A DNA stretch of 33,095 bases from an uncultured Clostridia bacterium (lineage in GTDB: Bacteria > Bacillota > Clostridia > Christensenellales > Borkfalkiaceae). Below are positions 1 through 9,007 of the stretch, piece after piece. The position numbers were made by a program, and so were the translations under genes. Where the stretch lies: positions 1 to 33,095 of the forward strand of contig CANRPN010000011.1 in NCBI GenBank assembly GCA_947632505.1, given 5' to 3'. Position 1 is the first letter of the stretch; every line of letters starts with the position of its first letter. The notes beneath the pieces are model-generated. The model had not been told where the DNA came from and did not search any database. It saw only the letters and a program-made list of their open reading frames with translations.

Positions 1-899
1 TCATAATAGCGGTCGATGCCGCGGAAATGATCGATGCGCACGAGATCGTATGTAGAGAGCGCATTTTTCAGCCGCTCTGTCCACCATTTGAATTTTTCCC
101 GTTCGTGCGCATCCCAATCATAGACGGGATTCCCCCACAACTGCCCCGTCGCCGAAAAATAATCGGGCGGGACGCCGGCGACCTTTGCGGGCCTCAGTTC
201 TTCGTCCAGCTTAAAGAGCCCGGGGTGCGCCCAAACATCTGCGCTGTCATAGGCGACATAGAGCGGAAGATCCCCGATGAGTTTCAGCCCCAACGAACGG
301 CATTCCGCGTGCAGCTCCTCCCATTGCATCCAAAAGAGGTATTGCACGAACTGCCAAAAGAGATACTCTTCGTGATTTTCGGTGCGGAGAGTTTCCAGCG
401 CCTCGGAACTGTGCCGCTTCAACGGTTCCGCCCAATCGCAAAAACTGCCGCCGTATACCGTCTTTGCGGTCATAAACAGCGCATAGTCCTCGAAGTTGCC
501 CTCTTCGACAAAGTAGCGGAAGTTGTCGTCATCGAAATGGAAACGGGAAAAAGCAAGCCGCAGCGTTTGATAACGCTCTTCATAGAGGGCGCCGTAATCC
601 ACGCGCGCTATATTCTTATAACGGGCGCGCAGGTCTTTGAGTTCCTTCTGCCGCAGCAATCCCATTTTCCCAAGTCCGTCGAGATCGATGAAATAGGGAT
701 TGCCCGAAAGGCAGGAAACGGATTGATAGGGAGAATCCCCATAGCCCGTCTGTACAAGGGGCAGCAGCTGCCAATGAGTGACGCCACTTGAAGAGAGTTT
801 GAGCGCAAACCGCGAAGCGTCCCGCAGATTGCCGATCCCGTATTTCCCGGGCAGGGAAGAGATATGGCACAATATGCCGGTTTTCTTTGTCGATTTCAT
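1..899 (-). CDS. malQ: 4-alpha-glucanotransferase (amylomaltase), 3' end cut by window edge
   Basis: GH77 disproportionating enzyme that transfers alpha-1,4-glucan chains between maltodextrins in the cytoplasm. Translating the minus strand from the ATG at 899-897 gives about 299 residues, open to the window edge. Visible family blocks are GILCHISSLPGKYGIGNL at the N-terminus, GDSPYQS (residues about 53-59), LIGDLPLYVAYDSADVW, GVPPDYFSATGQLWGNP and finally VRIDHFRGIDRYY, which holds the nucleophile Asp of GH77. The C-terminal part, including the acid/base Glu, lies outside the window. It starts 7 bases after the dapL stop with an AAAGG site formed at the dapL end, so it is the last visible gene of the purA operon. 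The start and reading frame are secure. Confidence 0.93.
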   Translation of the reverse strand, partial: MKSTKKTGILCHISSLPGKYGIGNLRDASRFALKLSSSGVTHWQLLPLVQTGYGDSPYQSVSCLSGNPYFIDLDGLGKMGLLRQKELKDLRARYKNIARVDYGALYEERYQTLRLAFSRFHFDDDNFRYFVEEGNFEDYALFMTAKTVYGGSFCDWAEPLKRHSSEALETLRTENHEEYLFWQFVQYLFWMQWEELHAECRSLGLKLIGDLPLYVAYDSADVWAHPGLFKLDEELRPAKVAGVPPDYFSATGQLWGNPVYDWDAHEREKFKWWTERLKNALSTYDLVRIDHFRGIDRYY

Positions 900-906
900 G
901 TTGCCT

Positions 907-2100
907 TTATTTTTGAAGCAACGCCCGTATACGGGAGCATGCCTCTTTTGTATCTTCTTTGGTGCCGAAGGCGGTGAGACGGAAGAACCCCTCTCCGTTT
1001 TTGCCGAAACCGCTGCCCGGTGTGCCCACGACGTTCGCATTTTCGAGCAGGTAGTCGAAAAATTCCCAGCTGTCCATGCCGTTCGGACATTTCATCCAGA
1101 TGTAAGGAGAATTTTTTCCGCCCGTATAGAAAATGCCGAGCTCGTCGAGACAGTCTGCGATGATCTTTGCATTCTCGCGGTAATAGCCGAGATTTTCGGA
1201 AATTTGCTTCTCGCCTTCCGCCGTAAAGACTGCCGCCGCGCCCATCTGCGTGATGTAGCTCACGCCGTTGAACTTTGTGGACTGCCGCCGCGCCCAGAGC
1301 GTATTGAGGGAAGTCCCCTCCCGCACGAGTTCCTTCGGAACGATCGTATAGCCGCAGCGCACGCCCGTAAAGCCCGCCGTCTTGGAATAGGAGCAGAACT
1401 CAATGGCGCACTCCTTCGCCCCCTCGATCTGATAGACGGAGCGGGCAAGCGCGGGATCTGTGATAAAGTATTCATAGGCTGCGTCATAGAGAAGAACGGC
1501 GTCCTTCTCGCAGGCATAACGCACCCATTCTTTGAGTTGTTCTTTTGAGTAAGCCGCGCCGGTGGGATTGTTGGGCGAACAGAGATAGACGATGTCCGCG
1601 TCCACCGAAAAATCGGGCATGGGTAAAAAGCCGTTTGCAAGATTCGCGTCCGCGTAGAGAATTTTGCGCCCCGCCATGACATTGGTGTCCACATACACGG
1701 GATAGACGGGATCGGGTACGAGCACGGTATTGTCGATCGCGAACAGATCGAGAATGTTCCCGAGGTCGGACTTCGCGCCGTCCGAGATGAACACCTCGGC
1801 GCTGTCGAGAGAAACGCCTTTACGGGAATAGCTGTCCTTGATCGAGTCGATCAGGACATTGTAGCCGTAACAATATTGGTCGGGGCCGTACCCTTTGAAA
1901 GTCTCTTTGCGGCTCATGTCATCCACGGCTCTGTGCATCGCATCGATGACGACGGGCGCCAAGGGACGGGTGACGTCCCCGATGGAGAGACGGATGACCT
2001 TTTTCTCGGGATGCGCGGTTTTGTATGCCGTGGTCTTTCTCCCCACCGTGGCAAAGAGATAGCTGTCTTTTAAGTTGAGAAAATTGGAATTGATCTTCAT
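907..2100 (-). CDS. dapL: LL-diaminopimelate aminotransferase
   Basis: PLP enzyme that converts tetrahydrodipicolinate directly to LL-2,6-diaminopimelate, bypassing the succinylase/acetylase routes. The 397 residues match the usual length. Fold-type I landmarks are [14 protein letters not shown], the substrate-binding [24 protein letters not shown], the Schiff-base lysine in [15 protein letters not shown] (about residue 240) and the C-terminal [18 protein letters not shown]. Its product is the substrate of dapF, two genes upstream in the same operon, so the window carries the last two steps to meso-DAP. The ATG overlaps the pyrG stop (ATGA, 2097-2100), implying translational coupling. Confident assignment. 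Confidence 0.96.
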   Translation of the reverse strand: MKINSNFLNLKDSYLFATVGRKTTAYKTAHPEKKVIRLSIGDVTRPLAPVVIDAMHRAVDDMSRKETFKGYGPDQYCYGYNVLIDSIKDSYSRKGVSLDSAEVFISDGAKSDLGNILDLFAIDNTVLVPDPVYPVYVDTNVMAGRKILYADANLANGFLPMPDFSVDADIVYLCSPNNPTGAAYSKEQLKEWVRYACEKDAVLLYDAAYEYFITDPALARSVYQIEGAKECAIEFCSYSKTAGFTGVRCGYTIVPKELVREGTSLNTLWARRQSTKFNGVSYITQMGAAAVFTAEGEKQISENLGYYRENAKIIADCLDELGIFYTGGKNSPYIWMKCPNGMDSWEFFDYLLENANVVGTPGSGFGKNGEGFFRLTAFGTKEDTKEACSRIRALLQK

Positions 2101-3695
2101 GATTTTTGATGGTTTAATGCGTGGCGGATAAATTCACGGAAGAGCGGATGGGCGCTGTTGGGACGGGATTTGAACTCGGGATGAAATTGTACGGCGACAA
2201 AGAAGTCGTTGGCCGGATATTCGATCGCCTCCACAAGTTTTCCGTCAGGAGAGGTCCCTGCGATCTTCATGCCGTTTTGTTCAAAAGCCTCGCGGTAGCT
2301 GTTGTTAAATTCAAAGCGATGGCGGTGGCGCTCGGAAATCAGGTCGGTGCCGTAGGCTTCTTTCATCTGCCCGCCGAGTACTTTACAGGGGTATGCCCCA
2401 AGCCGCATCGTGCCCCCCATCTTCACGCCGTATTGATCGGGCATGAGGTCGATGACGGAATGTTTTCCTTCGGGGACAAATTCGGAGGAGTTGGCGTCCG
2501 AGATCCCCAGGACGTCCCGCGCGAACTCGATCGCCGCAATGTGCATTCCGAGGCAGAGCCCAAGATAGGGAACGTTGTGTTCACGGGCATATTTGCAGGC
2601 GAGGATCTTCCCCTCTATCCCGCGGTTGCCGAATCCCCCGGGGACAAGGATCCCGTCCGCGTCGCCGAGCAGCTCCTCTACGTTATCGGAATGGATCGTT
2701 TCGCTGTTCACCCACTTGATATCCACTTTGGCTCCCGTTTCGAAGCCGCCGTGCGAGAGCGCTTCAACAACGGAGAGATAGGCGTCGTGCAAGGTAACGT
2801 ATTTGCCGCAGAGGGCGATCTTCACCGTCTTTTTGCGGGCGCGGATGCGTTTTAACATCTCTTCCCACTCTTTCAGGTCGATCTCACGCGGTTCCAAATG
2901 GAGAATGCGGCAGACAGTCGTCGAAAGATCGCTCTTTTCAAGCATCATGGGCGCCTCATAGAGGACGGGAACGGTGAGATTTTCAATGCAGCAATCGGGT
3001 GTGACGTTGCAGAACATTGCGATCTTTTCAATGATGCTCTCGGGCATGTGTTTGTCGACGCGCGCCACAATGATGTCGGGGAAAATGCCCATTCCCTGCA
3101 ATTCCTTTACGGAGTGCTGCGTGGGCTTGCTCTTAAATTCGCAGGAGCCCGAAATATAGGGAACCAAAGTGACGTGAATGAAGCAGCAGTTCTCTCTGCC
3201 GACTTCCCGCGCCACCTGCCGGATGGCTTCGAGGAAAGGCTGGCTTTCGATGTCGCCCGTGGTGCCGCCGATCTCGGTGATCACGATGTCGGCATTGGAG
3301 AGCCTCCCGACCTGATAAATAAAGCTCTTGATCTCGTTGGTGATGTGGGGAATGACCTGTACGGTCTGCCCGAGGTATTCTCCCGCGCGCTCCTTGTTGA
3401 GCACGTTCCAATAAACTTTGCCCGTCGTGAGGTTGGAGAATTTGTTGAGGTCCTCGTCGATGAACCGTTCATAGTGGCCGAGGTCGAGGTCGGTCTCCGC
3501 GCCGTCCTCGGTGACATACACTTCCCCGTGTTGAATGGGATTCATCGTGCCGGGGTCGATGTTGATGTAGGGATCGAGTTTCTGTGCCGCCACCTTATAG
3601 CCGCGCATTTTGAGAAGCCGCCCCAGCGACGCCGCCGTGATCCCCTTTCCGAGCCCGGAGACCACGCCTCCCGTAACAAAAATGTATTTCGTCAT
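2097..3695 (-). CDS. pyrG: CTP synthase
   Basis: Glutamine-hydrolysing CTP synthetase, making CTP from UTP, ATP and glutamine. The N-terminal synthetase domain opens with [18 protein letters not shown] (P-loop-like dethiobiotin-synthetase fold), followed by [21 protein letters not shown] and the [11 protein letters not shown] block. The C-terminal class I amidotransferase domain has the nucleophile Cys in YLGLCLGMH and the His/Glu pair in [12 protein letters not shown] chose the ATG at 3695 because AGAGG lies 5 bases upstream and the family starts with MTKYIF; the open frame continues 17 codons further with no site. It lies 28 bases after dapF and overlaps dapL by 4 bases. Confidence 0.97.
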   Translation of the reverse strand: MTKYIFVTGGVVSGLGKGITAASLGRLLKMRGYKVAAQKLDPYINIDPGTMNPIQHGEVYVTEDGAETDLDLGHYERFIDEDLNKFSNLTTGKVYWNVLNKERAGEYLGQTVQVIPHITNEIKSFIYQVGRLSNADIVITEIGGTTGDIESQPFLEAIRQVAREVGRENCCFIHVTLVPYISGSCEFKSKPTQHSVKELQGMGIFPDIIVARVDKHMPESIIEKIAMFCNVTPDCCIENLTVPVLYEAPMMLEKSDLSTTVCRILHLEPREIDLKEWEEMLKRIRARKKTVKIALCGKYVTLHDAYLSVVEALSHGGFETGAKVDIKWVNSETIHSDNVEELLGDADGILVPGGFGNRGIEGKILACKYAREHNVPYLGLCLGMHIAAIEFARDVLGISDANSSEFVPEGKHSVIDLMPDQYGVKMGGTMRLGAYPCKVLGGQMKEAYGTDLISERHRHRFEFNNSYREAFEQNGMKIAGTSPDGKLVEAIEYPANDFFVAVQFHPEFKSRPNSAHPLFREFIRHALNHQKS

Positions 3696-3723
3696 AAAAG
3701 CCTCTGATGTTTTTATGGAATCG

Positions 3724-4566
3724 TTAAATTTCGACCGTGCCGACAAAGGCGAGTTCGGCGGGGCCCGTCATCAGGACGCGTTCGCCGTTATAACAAATTT
3801 TGAGATCACCGCCTTTGAGGTGCACGAGGATCTCCTTTTCCTTTTCCGCATATCCGTTCAGAACTGCGGCCACTGCGGCCGCACATGCGCCCGTTCCGCA
3901 CGCCCATGTTTCGCCGCTGCCGCGCTCCCAAACCCGCATTTTCAGTTGGTCCTTGCCGAGCACTTGTACAAATTCCGTATTCACCCGCTCGGGAAAGGCG
4001 GGATGATGCTCGAATTTCGGCCCGATTTTTTTCAGGTCCAAAAGATCGGGGTCGCCGCCGAAAACGACACAATGCGGATTTCCCATCGAAACGCAGGTGA
4101 CGCGGTATGCGGTCCCATCCACAAGGAGGGGGTGATCGACGACCGTTTCTCCCGCAAACAGAGCTGGAATTTTTTCGGGCTTTAAGATCGCTTTCCCCAT
4201 ATCCACGGTGAACGCCGTAGCCTTACCCTTTCTTTTTTCGACGACATTGAGTGTTTTTACGCCCGACTTTGTTTCTACGGTGAGGGTGTTTTTGCGAATG
4301 CCTTTGACGTCATAGAGGAGTTTGCCCACGCAGCGTACGCCGTTGCCGCACATCCGTCCCTCGCTGCCGTCCGCGTTGAACATGCGCATCCTTCCGTCCG
4401 CTTTTTGGCTCCTCTCGACAAGAATTATGCCGTCTCCGCCGATCGAGTAGTGGCGGTCGGAAAGCGTTTGCGCCAGCTTTTTTGGATTTCTGATCGGCTC
4501 GTCAAAGCAATCGAAATAGATGTAGTCATTGCCGATCCCGTGTAACTTATAGAATGTTCTTTGCAT
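3724..4566 (-). CDS. dapF: Diaminopimelate epimerase
   Basis: PLP-independent racemase that converts LL-DAP to meso-DAP for lysine and peptidoglycan. The 280 residues are the standard size. The two catalytic cysteines are present in their motifs: MCGNGVRC (about residues 72-79) and [11 protein letters not shown] (about residues 219-229). [15 protein letters not shown] at the N-terminus and [11 protein letters not shown] in the middle are also diagnostic. It follows purA with a 3-base gap and precedes pyrG by 28 bases. With dapL downstream this gives a complete tetrahydrodipicolinate-to-meso-DAP pair in one transcript. Confidence 0.97.
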   Translation of the reverse strand: MQRTFYKLHGIGNDYIYFDCFDEPIRNPKKLAQTLSDRHYSIGGDGIILVERSQKADGRMRMFNADGSEGRMCGNGVRCVGKLLYDVKGIRKNTLTVETKSGVKTLNVVEKRKGKATAFTVDMGKAILKPEKIPALFAGETVVDHPLLVDGTAYRVTCVSMGNPHCVVFGGDPDLLDLKKIGPKFEHHPAFPERVNTEFVQVLGKDQLKMRVWERGSGETWACGTGACAAAVAAVLNGYAEKEKEILVHLKGGDLKICYNGERVLMTGPAELAFVGTVEI

Positions 4567-4569
4567 GAT

Positions 4570-5844
4570 TTATTTGAGTTTAATGACGGCGTCCCGTTCC
4601 GCGCCGACGGCGACATAGGTAATGTTGCAGTTGCAGGCTTTTTCGATGAACGAAATGTAATCGAGCGCCGCTTGGGGCAATTCCTCTTTTTTACGGCACT
4701 TCGAAATGTCGCAGTGCCAGCCCTTCACCTTTTCGAATACGGGCTTGCAGTCGTCAAGCAAATCGGGATAAGGGAAGTCGTGCAGGAGCTTTCCGTTGCA
4801 TTCGTATGCCGTGCAGACTTCGATCTCCTCATAGATGGAGAGAATGTCGAGCTTGGTGAGTACGACTTCGTCCGCACCTTGGCAGCGGATCCCATAGCTC
4901 GAAGCGACCGCGTCAAAGGGGCCGACCCTTCTCGGTCTGCCCGTCGCCGCGCCGTATTCCCCTCCCGCCGCACGAAGCTGTTCGGCCTTCTCGCCGAAAT
5001 ATTCCGCCGTGAACGGGCCCTCGCCCACGCAAGTGGAATATGCCTTCATGATCCCGATGGACTTATCGAGTTTGAGATTCGGCACACCCGCTCCGATCGG
5101 CGCATAGGCAGCGATCGTGAGTGAACTCGAAGTGTAGGGTAAAATTCCGTAATCGATATCCCTGAGTGCGCCGAGCTGAGCTTCGAAAAGGATCTTTTTG
5201 CCCGCTTTGGCCGCCTCGTTGAGATACGACCCCGTATCGCAGATGTACTCTTTCAAAGGTTCGCCGTAAGTTTTGAGATACTCGATCGTCTCTTCCACCG
5301 AGATCGGCGCGGCCCCGTACCCCTTTTCCACGGTGAGGTTCTTCCACTCCACGATCTCCTTTACCCGTGCATACATGCGTTCGGGATCGAGCAGTTCCCC
5401 CATACGGAAGGCCTTTTTCATAGAGCGGTCGGCATACACGGGCGCTATGCCGCGGCGGGTCGAACCGAACTTTTTGCCCGCAAGACGGTCCTCTTCCAGG
5501 CAGTCGAGAAGCACATGATATGGCATGGTGATGACCGCGCGGTCGGAAATTTTCAGATTTTCGGGCGTGATTTTCACCCCTTTCTCGCGCAGGCGATTTG
5601 CCTCCTCGGTGAGGTGCTTGATGTCGATGACCATGCCGAGACCGAGCACATTAACGATATTTTCCCGCAGAATGCCCGAAGGAAGCAAGTTGAGGATAAA
5701 CTTTCCCCGTTCGTTGATGACGGTGTGCCCCGCATTGTTGCCCCCCTGATAGCGACAGACAATGTCATAATCCTCGGAGAGGAGATCAACCATTTTCCCC
5801 TTGCCTTCGTCCCCCCAGTTGATCCCGCAGATAGATGTGAGCAT
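4570..5844 (-). CDS. purA: Adenylosuccinate synthetase
   Basis: GTP-dependent ligation of IMP and aspartate, the first committed step to AMP. Family blocks: INWGDEGKGKMVD (P-loop and catalytic Asp, about residues 8-20), CRYQGGNNAGHTV (catalytic His), FGSTRRGIAPVYAD, TGRPRRVGPFD and LTKLDIL. The start is placed at 5844, where AAAGGAG sits a few bases upstream; the open frame extends 21 codons further into the promoter region without support. At 424 residues the length is normal. It is the first gene of the operon and has a clear promoter at 5906-5935. The IMP it consumes is the canonical PurH product; a divergent PurH homologue is encoded far away at 30134-31660. Confidence 0.97.
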   Translation of the reverse strand: MLTSICGINWGDEGKGKMVDLLSEDYDIVCRYQGGNNAGHTVINERGKFILNLLPSGILRENIVNVLGLGMVIDIKHLTEEANRLREKGVKITPENLKISDRAVITMPYHVLLDCLEEDRLAGKKFGSTRRGIAPVYADRSMKKAFRMGELLDPERMYARVKEIVEWKNLTVEKGYGAAPISVEETIEYLKTYGEPLKEYICDTGSYLNEAAKAGKKILFEAQLGALRDIDYGILPYTSSSLTIAAYAPIGAGVPNLKLDKSIGIMKAYSTCVGEGPFTAEYFGEKAEQLRAAGGEYGAATGRPRRVGPFDAVASSYGIRCQGADEVVLTKLDILSIYEEIEVCTAYECNGKLLHDFPYPDLLDDCKPVFEKVKGWHCDISKCRKKEELPQAALDYISFIEKACNCNITYVAVGAERDAVIKLK

Positions 5845-5905
5845 GATTTCTCCTTTGCGGCGCCTTTCGGAAAACCGAAAAATCGCCGAAAACAAAATAC
5901 ATTTC

Positions 5906-5935
5906 ATTATACAATACCTTGCGCGGGAAAGTCAA
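5906..5935 (-). promoter_or_regulatory. Sigma-A promoter of the purA operon
   Basis: On the minus strand, TTGACT (5930-5935) and a perfect TATAAT (5906-5911) are separated by 18 bases. This gives a leader of roughly 55 bases before the purA ATG. No purine riboswitch or PurR-box pair was recognised in the short leader. Confidence 0.8.
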
Positions 5936-6063
5936 GCATAAGCCCGAAATTTTCCCGATTTCTTGGCAAAAACTTTTGCGTTCCGACAAATGCAAAACTG
6001 TGCATATTTACAATGTTTTTGGAAAATTTTACTCAAAATTTGCATTTTTTTTGCAAAAAGGGA

Positions 6064-6092
6064 TTGACAATACCCCTGAATAAGTGTAAAAT
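6064..6092 (+). promoter_or_regulatory. Sigma-A promoter of the Nudix gene
   Basis: TTGACA (6064-6069) and TAAAAT (6087-6092) with 17-base spacing, followed by AGGGAGG at 6106-6112. It fires away from the divergent purA promoter; about 130 bases of AT-rich DNA separate the two promoters and hold nothing else I can identify. Confidence 0.82.
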
Positions 6093-6119
6093 AAAGAAAT
6101 CAATCAGGGAGGAATGAAC

Positions 6120-6614
6120 ATGTATTGCAGAGATTGCGGTGAAAAACTCACACTGCGCTTCATGGAAAACGAAGGCTTGGTTCCCTTCTGCCCGCGCTGT
6201 GAGAAATTTAAGTTCCCCTTCTTCCCCGTGGCGGTGTCGATGACGGTCGTAAACCGTTCTGAGACAAAAATTCTGTTGGCGAAGCATGTCGGAGACCAAG
6301 ACTATAAGCTGTTTGCGGGGTATATCAAGAAGGGTGAGAACGCGGAAAAGACCGTTCCGCGCGAACTGAAAGAGGAGACCCGCTTGAATGCGCTGAAATG
6401 GCGGTATTTCGGTTCGCGCTATCACGACGCCAAGGACATTTTGATGCTCAATTTCATTGTGACGGCGGATGAAAACGCGGAAATTTCCCTCAACGAGGAA
6501 ATTGAAGAAGTGCGTTGGTGCACCCCCGAGGAGGCAAAAGAACTCATCCGCAAAAATTCCACGGCGGAATACTTCCTCATGGGCGCGCTCTCCGAAATCG
6601 GAAAGAGAAGATAA
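6120..6614 (+). CDS. Zinc-ribbon Nudix hydrolase (NudC-like architecture)
   Basis: About 164 residues: an N-terminal zinc ribbon (C3, C6, C24, C27) joined to a Nudix domain. This is the zinc ribbon/Nudix order of NADH pyrophosphatase NudC, but shorter, lacking the NudC N-terminal domain. The Nudix box reads G-x5-E-x7-RELKEET followed by R-L, so the glycine usual in REUXEEXGU is replaced by Arg, while the metal-binding glutamates remain. I place the start at the second ATG (6120), because the AGGGAGG site ends only one base from the first ATG (6114) but seven from this one. The substrate is unknown; a nucleoside-diphosphate derivative is likely. It is monocistronic, ending in a hairpin. Confidence 0.85.
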   Translation: MYCRDCGEKLTLRFMENEGLVPFCPRCEKFKFPFFPVAVSMTVVNRSETKILLAKHVGDQDYKLFAGYIKKGENAEKTVPRELKEETRLNALKWRYFGSRYHDAKDILMLNFIVTADENAEISLNEEIEEVRWCTPEEAKELIRKNSTAEYFLMGALSEIGKRR

Positions 6615-6634
6615 AAAACAGCTTGCCTGCATAC

Positions 6635-6663
6635 AATGGCGAGGGTTTGCCTCGCCATTTTGC
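6635..6663 (+). terminator. Terminator after the Nudix gene
   Basis: A 10-base perfect stem (6635-6644 with 6650-6659) with a 5-base loop, followed by a short T run. It separates the Nudix gene from the antiporter gene. Confidence 0.65.
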
Positions 6664-6706
6664 TATAAAAGCTCCCCTTCGGTGAGGTTTCAGACCGAAA
6701 CAAACG

Positions 6707-8167
6707 ATGTTAAATCAATTTTACCAACAACTTGCGGCGACTTCGCCCGTATCCGTCGTGATCATTACGATTGCGATCATGCTGCTTGCGGGCTTTTTGG
6801 GGACGCGTATCACCAAACTTCTGAGGCTTCCCAATGTCACCGCGTATATCCTCGTCGGGATTTTGCTCGGACCGTATTGCCTCGGCCTCGTGCCTGCCAA
6901 TGTGTCCGAGGGGATGGACTTCATCTCCGACATCGCGCTCGCCTTTATCGCGTTCAGCGTAGGAGAATATTTTCGCTTTTCCACCCTCAAAAAGAACGGC
7001 GCAAAGGTGGTGACGATCACCCTCTTCGAGGCGCTTACGGCGTCCGTTTTGGTGTTTATCCTCACCTTTTTTATCCTGCGGCTCGGGCTCGCCTTTTCCA
7101 TCATTCTTGCCGCGCTCGCCTCGGCAACGGCCCCTGCTTCCACGCTCATGACCATCCGCCAGACCCACGCTCACGGCGACTTTGTGGATACCCTCTTTTC
7201 CGTGGTGGCGCTCGACGACGTGGTGGGACTGCTTGCATACAGCGTGGCGGTCTCCGTCGCGCTTGCGACCTTGGGAAACGGCTTTTCCGCAGCCGACGTG
7301 CTTCTTCCCATTGCGTGGAACATCATGATGATCGCCATCGGGATCGCTGGGGGATTCCTGCTTAAATTTCTCATGGCGAAACGCTCCACCGACAATCGCC
7401 TCATCGTATCCGTCGCCCTGCTTTTTGCGCTCTGCGGGATCGGCGCCGCCGTGGACGTCTCTCCCCTGCTCGGCTGTATGGCCATGGGCACGGTGTACAT
7501 CAACGTCTCGGACGACGACAAATTATTCAAACAGTTAAATTATTTCTCTCCGCCAATTCTCCTCCTCTTCTTTGTGAAATCGGGAGTTGAGTTCCGCCTT
7601 GACGCTCTCGTCAGTGTGGAGAGTTCTTTGGGCGGCGTCCCCCTTCTCGTCATCGGCATTCTCTACTTTTTGGTGCGCATCGGGGGAAAATATCTCGGCG
7701 CGTTCGCAGGCTGTGCGATCGTGAAAAAGCCGAAAAAGGTGAGAAACAATTTAGGCCTCGCCCTTACGCCGCAGGCCGGAGTTGCGATCGGGCTTGCAGC
7801 GTTGGGGGCGCGTGTGCTCGGAGGAGAAATGGGCGATATGCTGCAAACGATCATTCTGTCATCGAGCATCCTCTATGAGTTGATCGGCCCGGCGCTCGCC
7901 AAACTTTCGCTCTATCTGTCCGGTTCCTACGGTCAGGAAGCGGCCGAGGGGGAGGAAGCTGTTCCCACGGCCGCCCCTCCCGCCAAAGAAGCGGAGGTCG
8001 CCGTCTTAAAAGAACGTTTGCAGGCCATTCAGAAGGAGCTCTCCGTCAAAGAATATGCGCGTTCCCCCGAGGAAGAAGCGTTCTTGGAAGCCACGCAGGA
8101 CATTGAGGAGGCAAATTCCTCCCCCGGCGCGGAATATAACCGAAAAAAATTTATCAACAAGAGGTAA
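6707..8167 (+). CDS. CPA2-type cation:proton antiporter
   Basis: A 486-residue integral membrane protein with a dozen or so hydrophobic segments up to about residue 410. Hallmarks of the CPA2/KefB-NapA family: RLPNVTAYILVGILLGPYCLG in the second helix region, ALASATAPASTLM, and the paired aspartates of ALDDVVGLLAYS (about residues 165-176), which form the ion-translocation site. It presumably exchanges Na+ or K+ for protons. There is no TrkA-N/RCK domain; the last 75 residues are a charged, probably coiled-coil tail. No strong ribosome site is close to the ATG; a GGTGAGG 20 bases upstream sits between complementary TTCGGT (6678-6683) and ACCGAA (6694-6699), which could modulate access. The MgtC-like gene follows after 3 bases. 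Confidence 0.88.
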   Translation: MLNQFYQQLAATSPVSVVIITIAIMLLAGFLGTRITKLLRLPNVTAYILVGILLGPYCLGLVPANVSEGMDFISDIALAFIAFSVGEYFRFSTLKKNGAKVVTITLFEALTASVLVFILTFFILRLGLAFSIILAALASATAPASTLMTIRQTHAHGDFVDTLFSVVALDDVVGLLAYSVAVSVALATLGNGFSAADVLLPIAWNIMMIAIGIAGGFLLKFLMAKRSTDNRLIVSVALLFALCGIGAAVDVSPLLGCMAMGTVYINVSDDDKLFKQLNYFSPPILLLFFVKSGVEFRLDALVSVESSLGGVPLLVIGILYFLVRIGGKYLGAFAGCAIVKKPKKVRNNLGLALTPQAGVAIGLAALGARVLGGEMGDMLQTIILSSSILYELIGPALAKLSLYLSGSYGQEAAEGEEAVPTAAPPAKEAEVAVLKERLQAIQKELSVKEYARSPEEEAFLEATQDIEEANSSPGAEYNRKKFINKR

Positions 8168-8170
8168 CTT

Positions 8171-8887
8171 ATGCCCACCGATTTTATTGCTGACCTTTTG
8201 GGAAATTGGTCCGTGGAAGTAAACATCGCCTCCACCGCTCTCAAAACGGCGGTCGTCATTCTCATGGCGGTCATTCTCGGATGCGAGCGTTCCAAAAACC
8301 GTCACGCCGCAGGACTGCGCACGCTCATCGTGCTCTCGATCGGCTCCATGTTCGCGGGCGTCGGCGACATCTATTTTATCACCGTGCTGCACGTGAACTT
8401 CTCCTTCCTGTCCGCCGCTGTGTTTATCGGCATCTCGATCATTACGGCGAACACGATCATCTTCTCTTCGAAGAACCAGCTCATGGGCGTTACGACGTCG
8501 GTCGGGATGTGGGCGATGTCCATCATCTCGGCGATCCTCGGCTTCGGGCTGTACACCGCTGCCCTCCTCGGCTTTGCAGCCCTCATGATCGGCCTTCTCG
8601 CCTTCTCCAAGATGGAGACTTACATCAAGAACAGGTCCAATCATTTCGAAGTTCATCTCGAACTGAAATCGAAGAGCAGTTTGCAGGAATTTATCTCTGC
8701 GGCGCGGGAGTTCGGACTGAAAATCGACAATCTTGAAATCAATCCCGCCTATGCCAACTCTGGGTTGAGCGTGTATACCGTGAAATTTACCGTGATCGGG
8801 AAATCGCTCGAAAAGAAGAGCCACAATGACATCATTGAGGCGCTCTCCGTGCTCGATTGCGTCTATTTCGTGGAAAAAATCGGCTAA
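8171..8887 (+). CDS. MgtC/SapB family membrane protein
   Basis: 238 residues. The first roughly 150 are hydrophobic helices with the MgtC signature GCERSKNRHAAGLRTLIVLSIGSMF (about residues 37-62), where Arg and the AGLRT motif are characteristic. Residues 155-238 form a soluble domain resembling the ACT-like tail of the family. MgtC proteins are linked to Mg2+ limitation and F-ATPase or ion-balance control, but the molecular activity is not certain. A GAGG ribosome site lies at the end of the antiporter gene, 3 bases between stop and start, so the two are co-translated and probably act together in ion homeostasis. Confidence 0.88.
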   Translation: MPTDFIADLLGNWSVEVNIASTALKTAVVILMAVILGCERSKNRHAAGLRTLIVLSIGSMFAGVGDIYFITVLHVNFSFLSAAVFIGISIITANTIIFSSKNQLMGVTTSVGMWAMSIISAILGFGLYTAALLGFAALMIGLLAFSKMETYIKNRSNHFEVHLELKSKSSLQEFISAAREFGLKIDNLEINPAYANSGLSVYTVKFTVIGKSLEKKSHNDIIEALSVLDCVYFVEKIG

Positions 8888-8917
8888 AAAGCCGTTCGTC
8901 GGCGAATTGCGGGTTCA

Positions 8918-8962
8918 GGCCGCGGGCGCCGCGCTTTTCGCGCGGCGCCCGCGGCCCTTTTT
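8918..8962 (+). terminator. Strong intrinsic terminator of the antiporter-MgtC operon
   Basis: A 17-base-pair perfect GC-rich stem (8918-8934 with 8940-8956), TTTTC loop, then a T tract at 8958-8962. It is only 11 bases before the -35 of the next gene. Confidence 0.93.
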
Positions 8963-8972
8963 CGAAATTTTC

Positions 8973-9001
8973 TTGACTTTTTTGCGGGAAAATGCTATGA
9001 T
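8973..9001 (+). promoter_or_regulatory. Promoter predicted to give a leaderless lipoprotein mRNA
   Basis: TTGACT (8973-8978), 17-base spacer, TATGAT (8996-9001). The ATG begins at 9008, exactly where transcription would be expected to start. No Shine-Dalgarno sequence exists between the -10 and the ATG. Confidence 0.7.
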
Positions 9002-9007
9002 CGAATC

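Noticed and set aside
27-791. Plus-strand open frame of 254 residues
   Set aside because: It is antisense to malQ, whose conserved motifs are clear on the minus strand; the plus-strand product has no recognisable domain and no ribosome site.
2121-2855. Plus-strand open frame of 244 residues
   Set aside because: Antisense to pyrG, with no ribosome site or domain.
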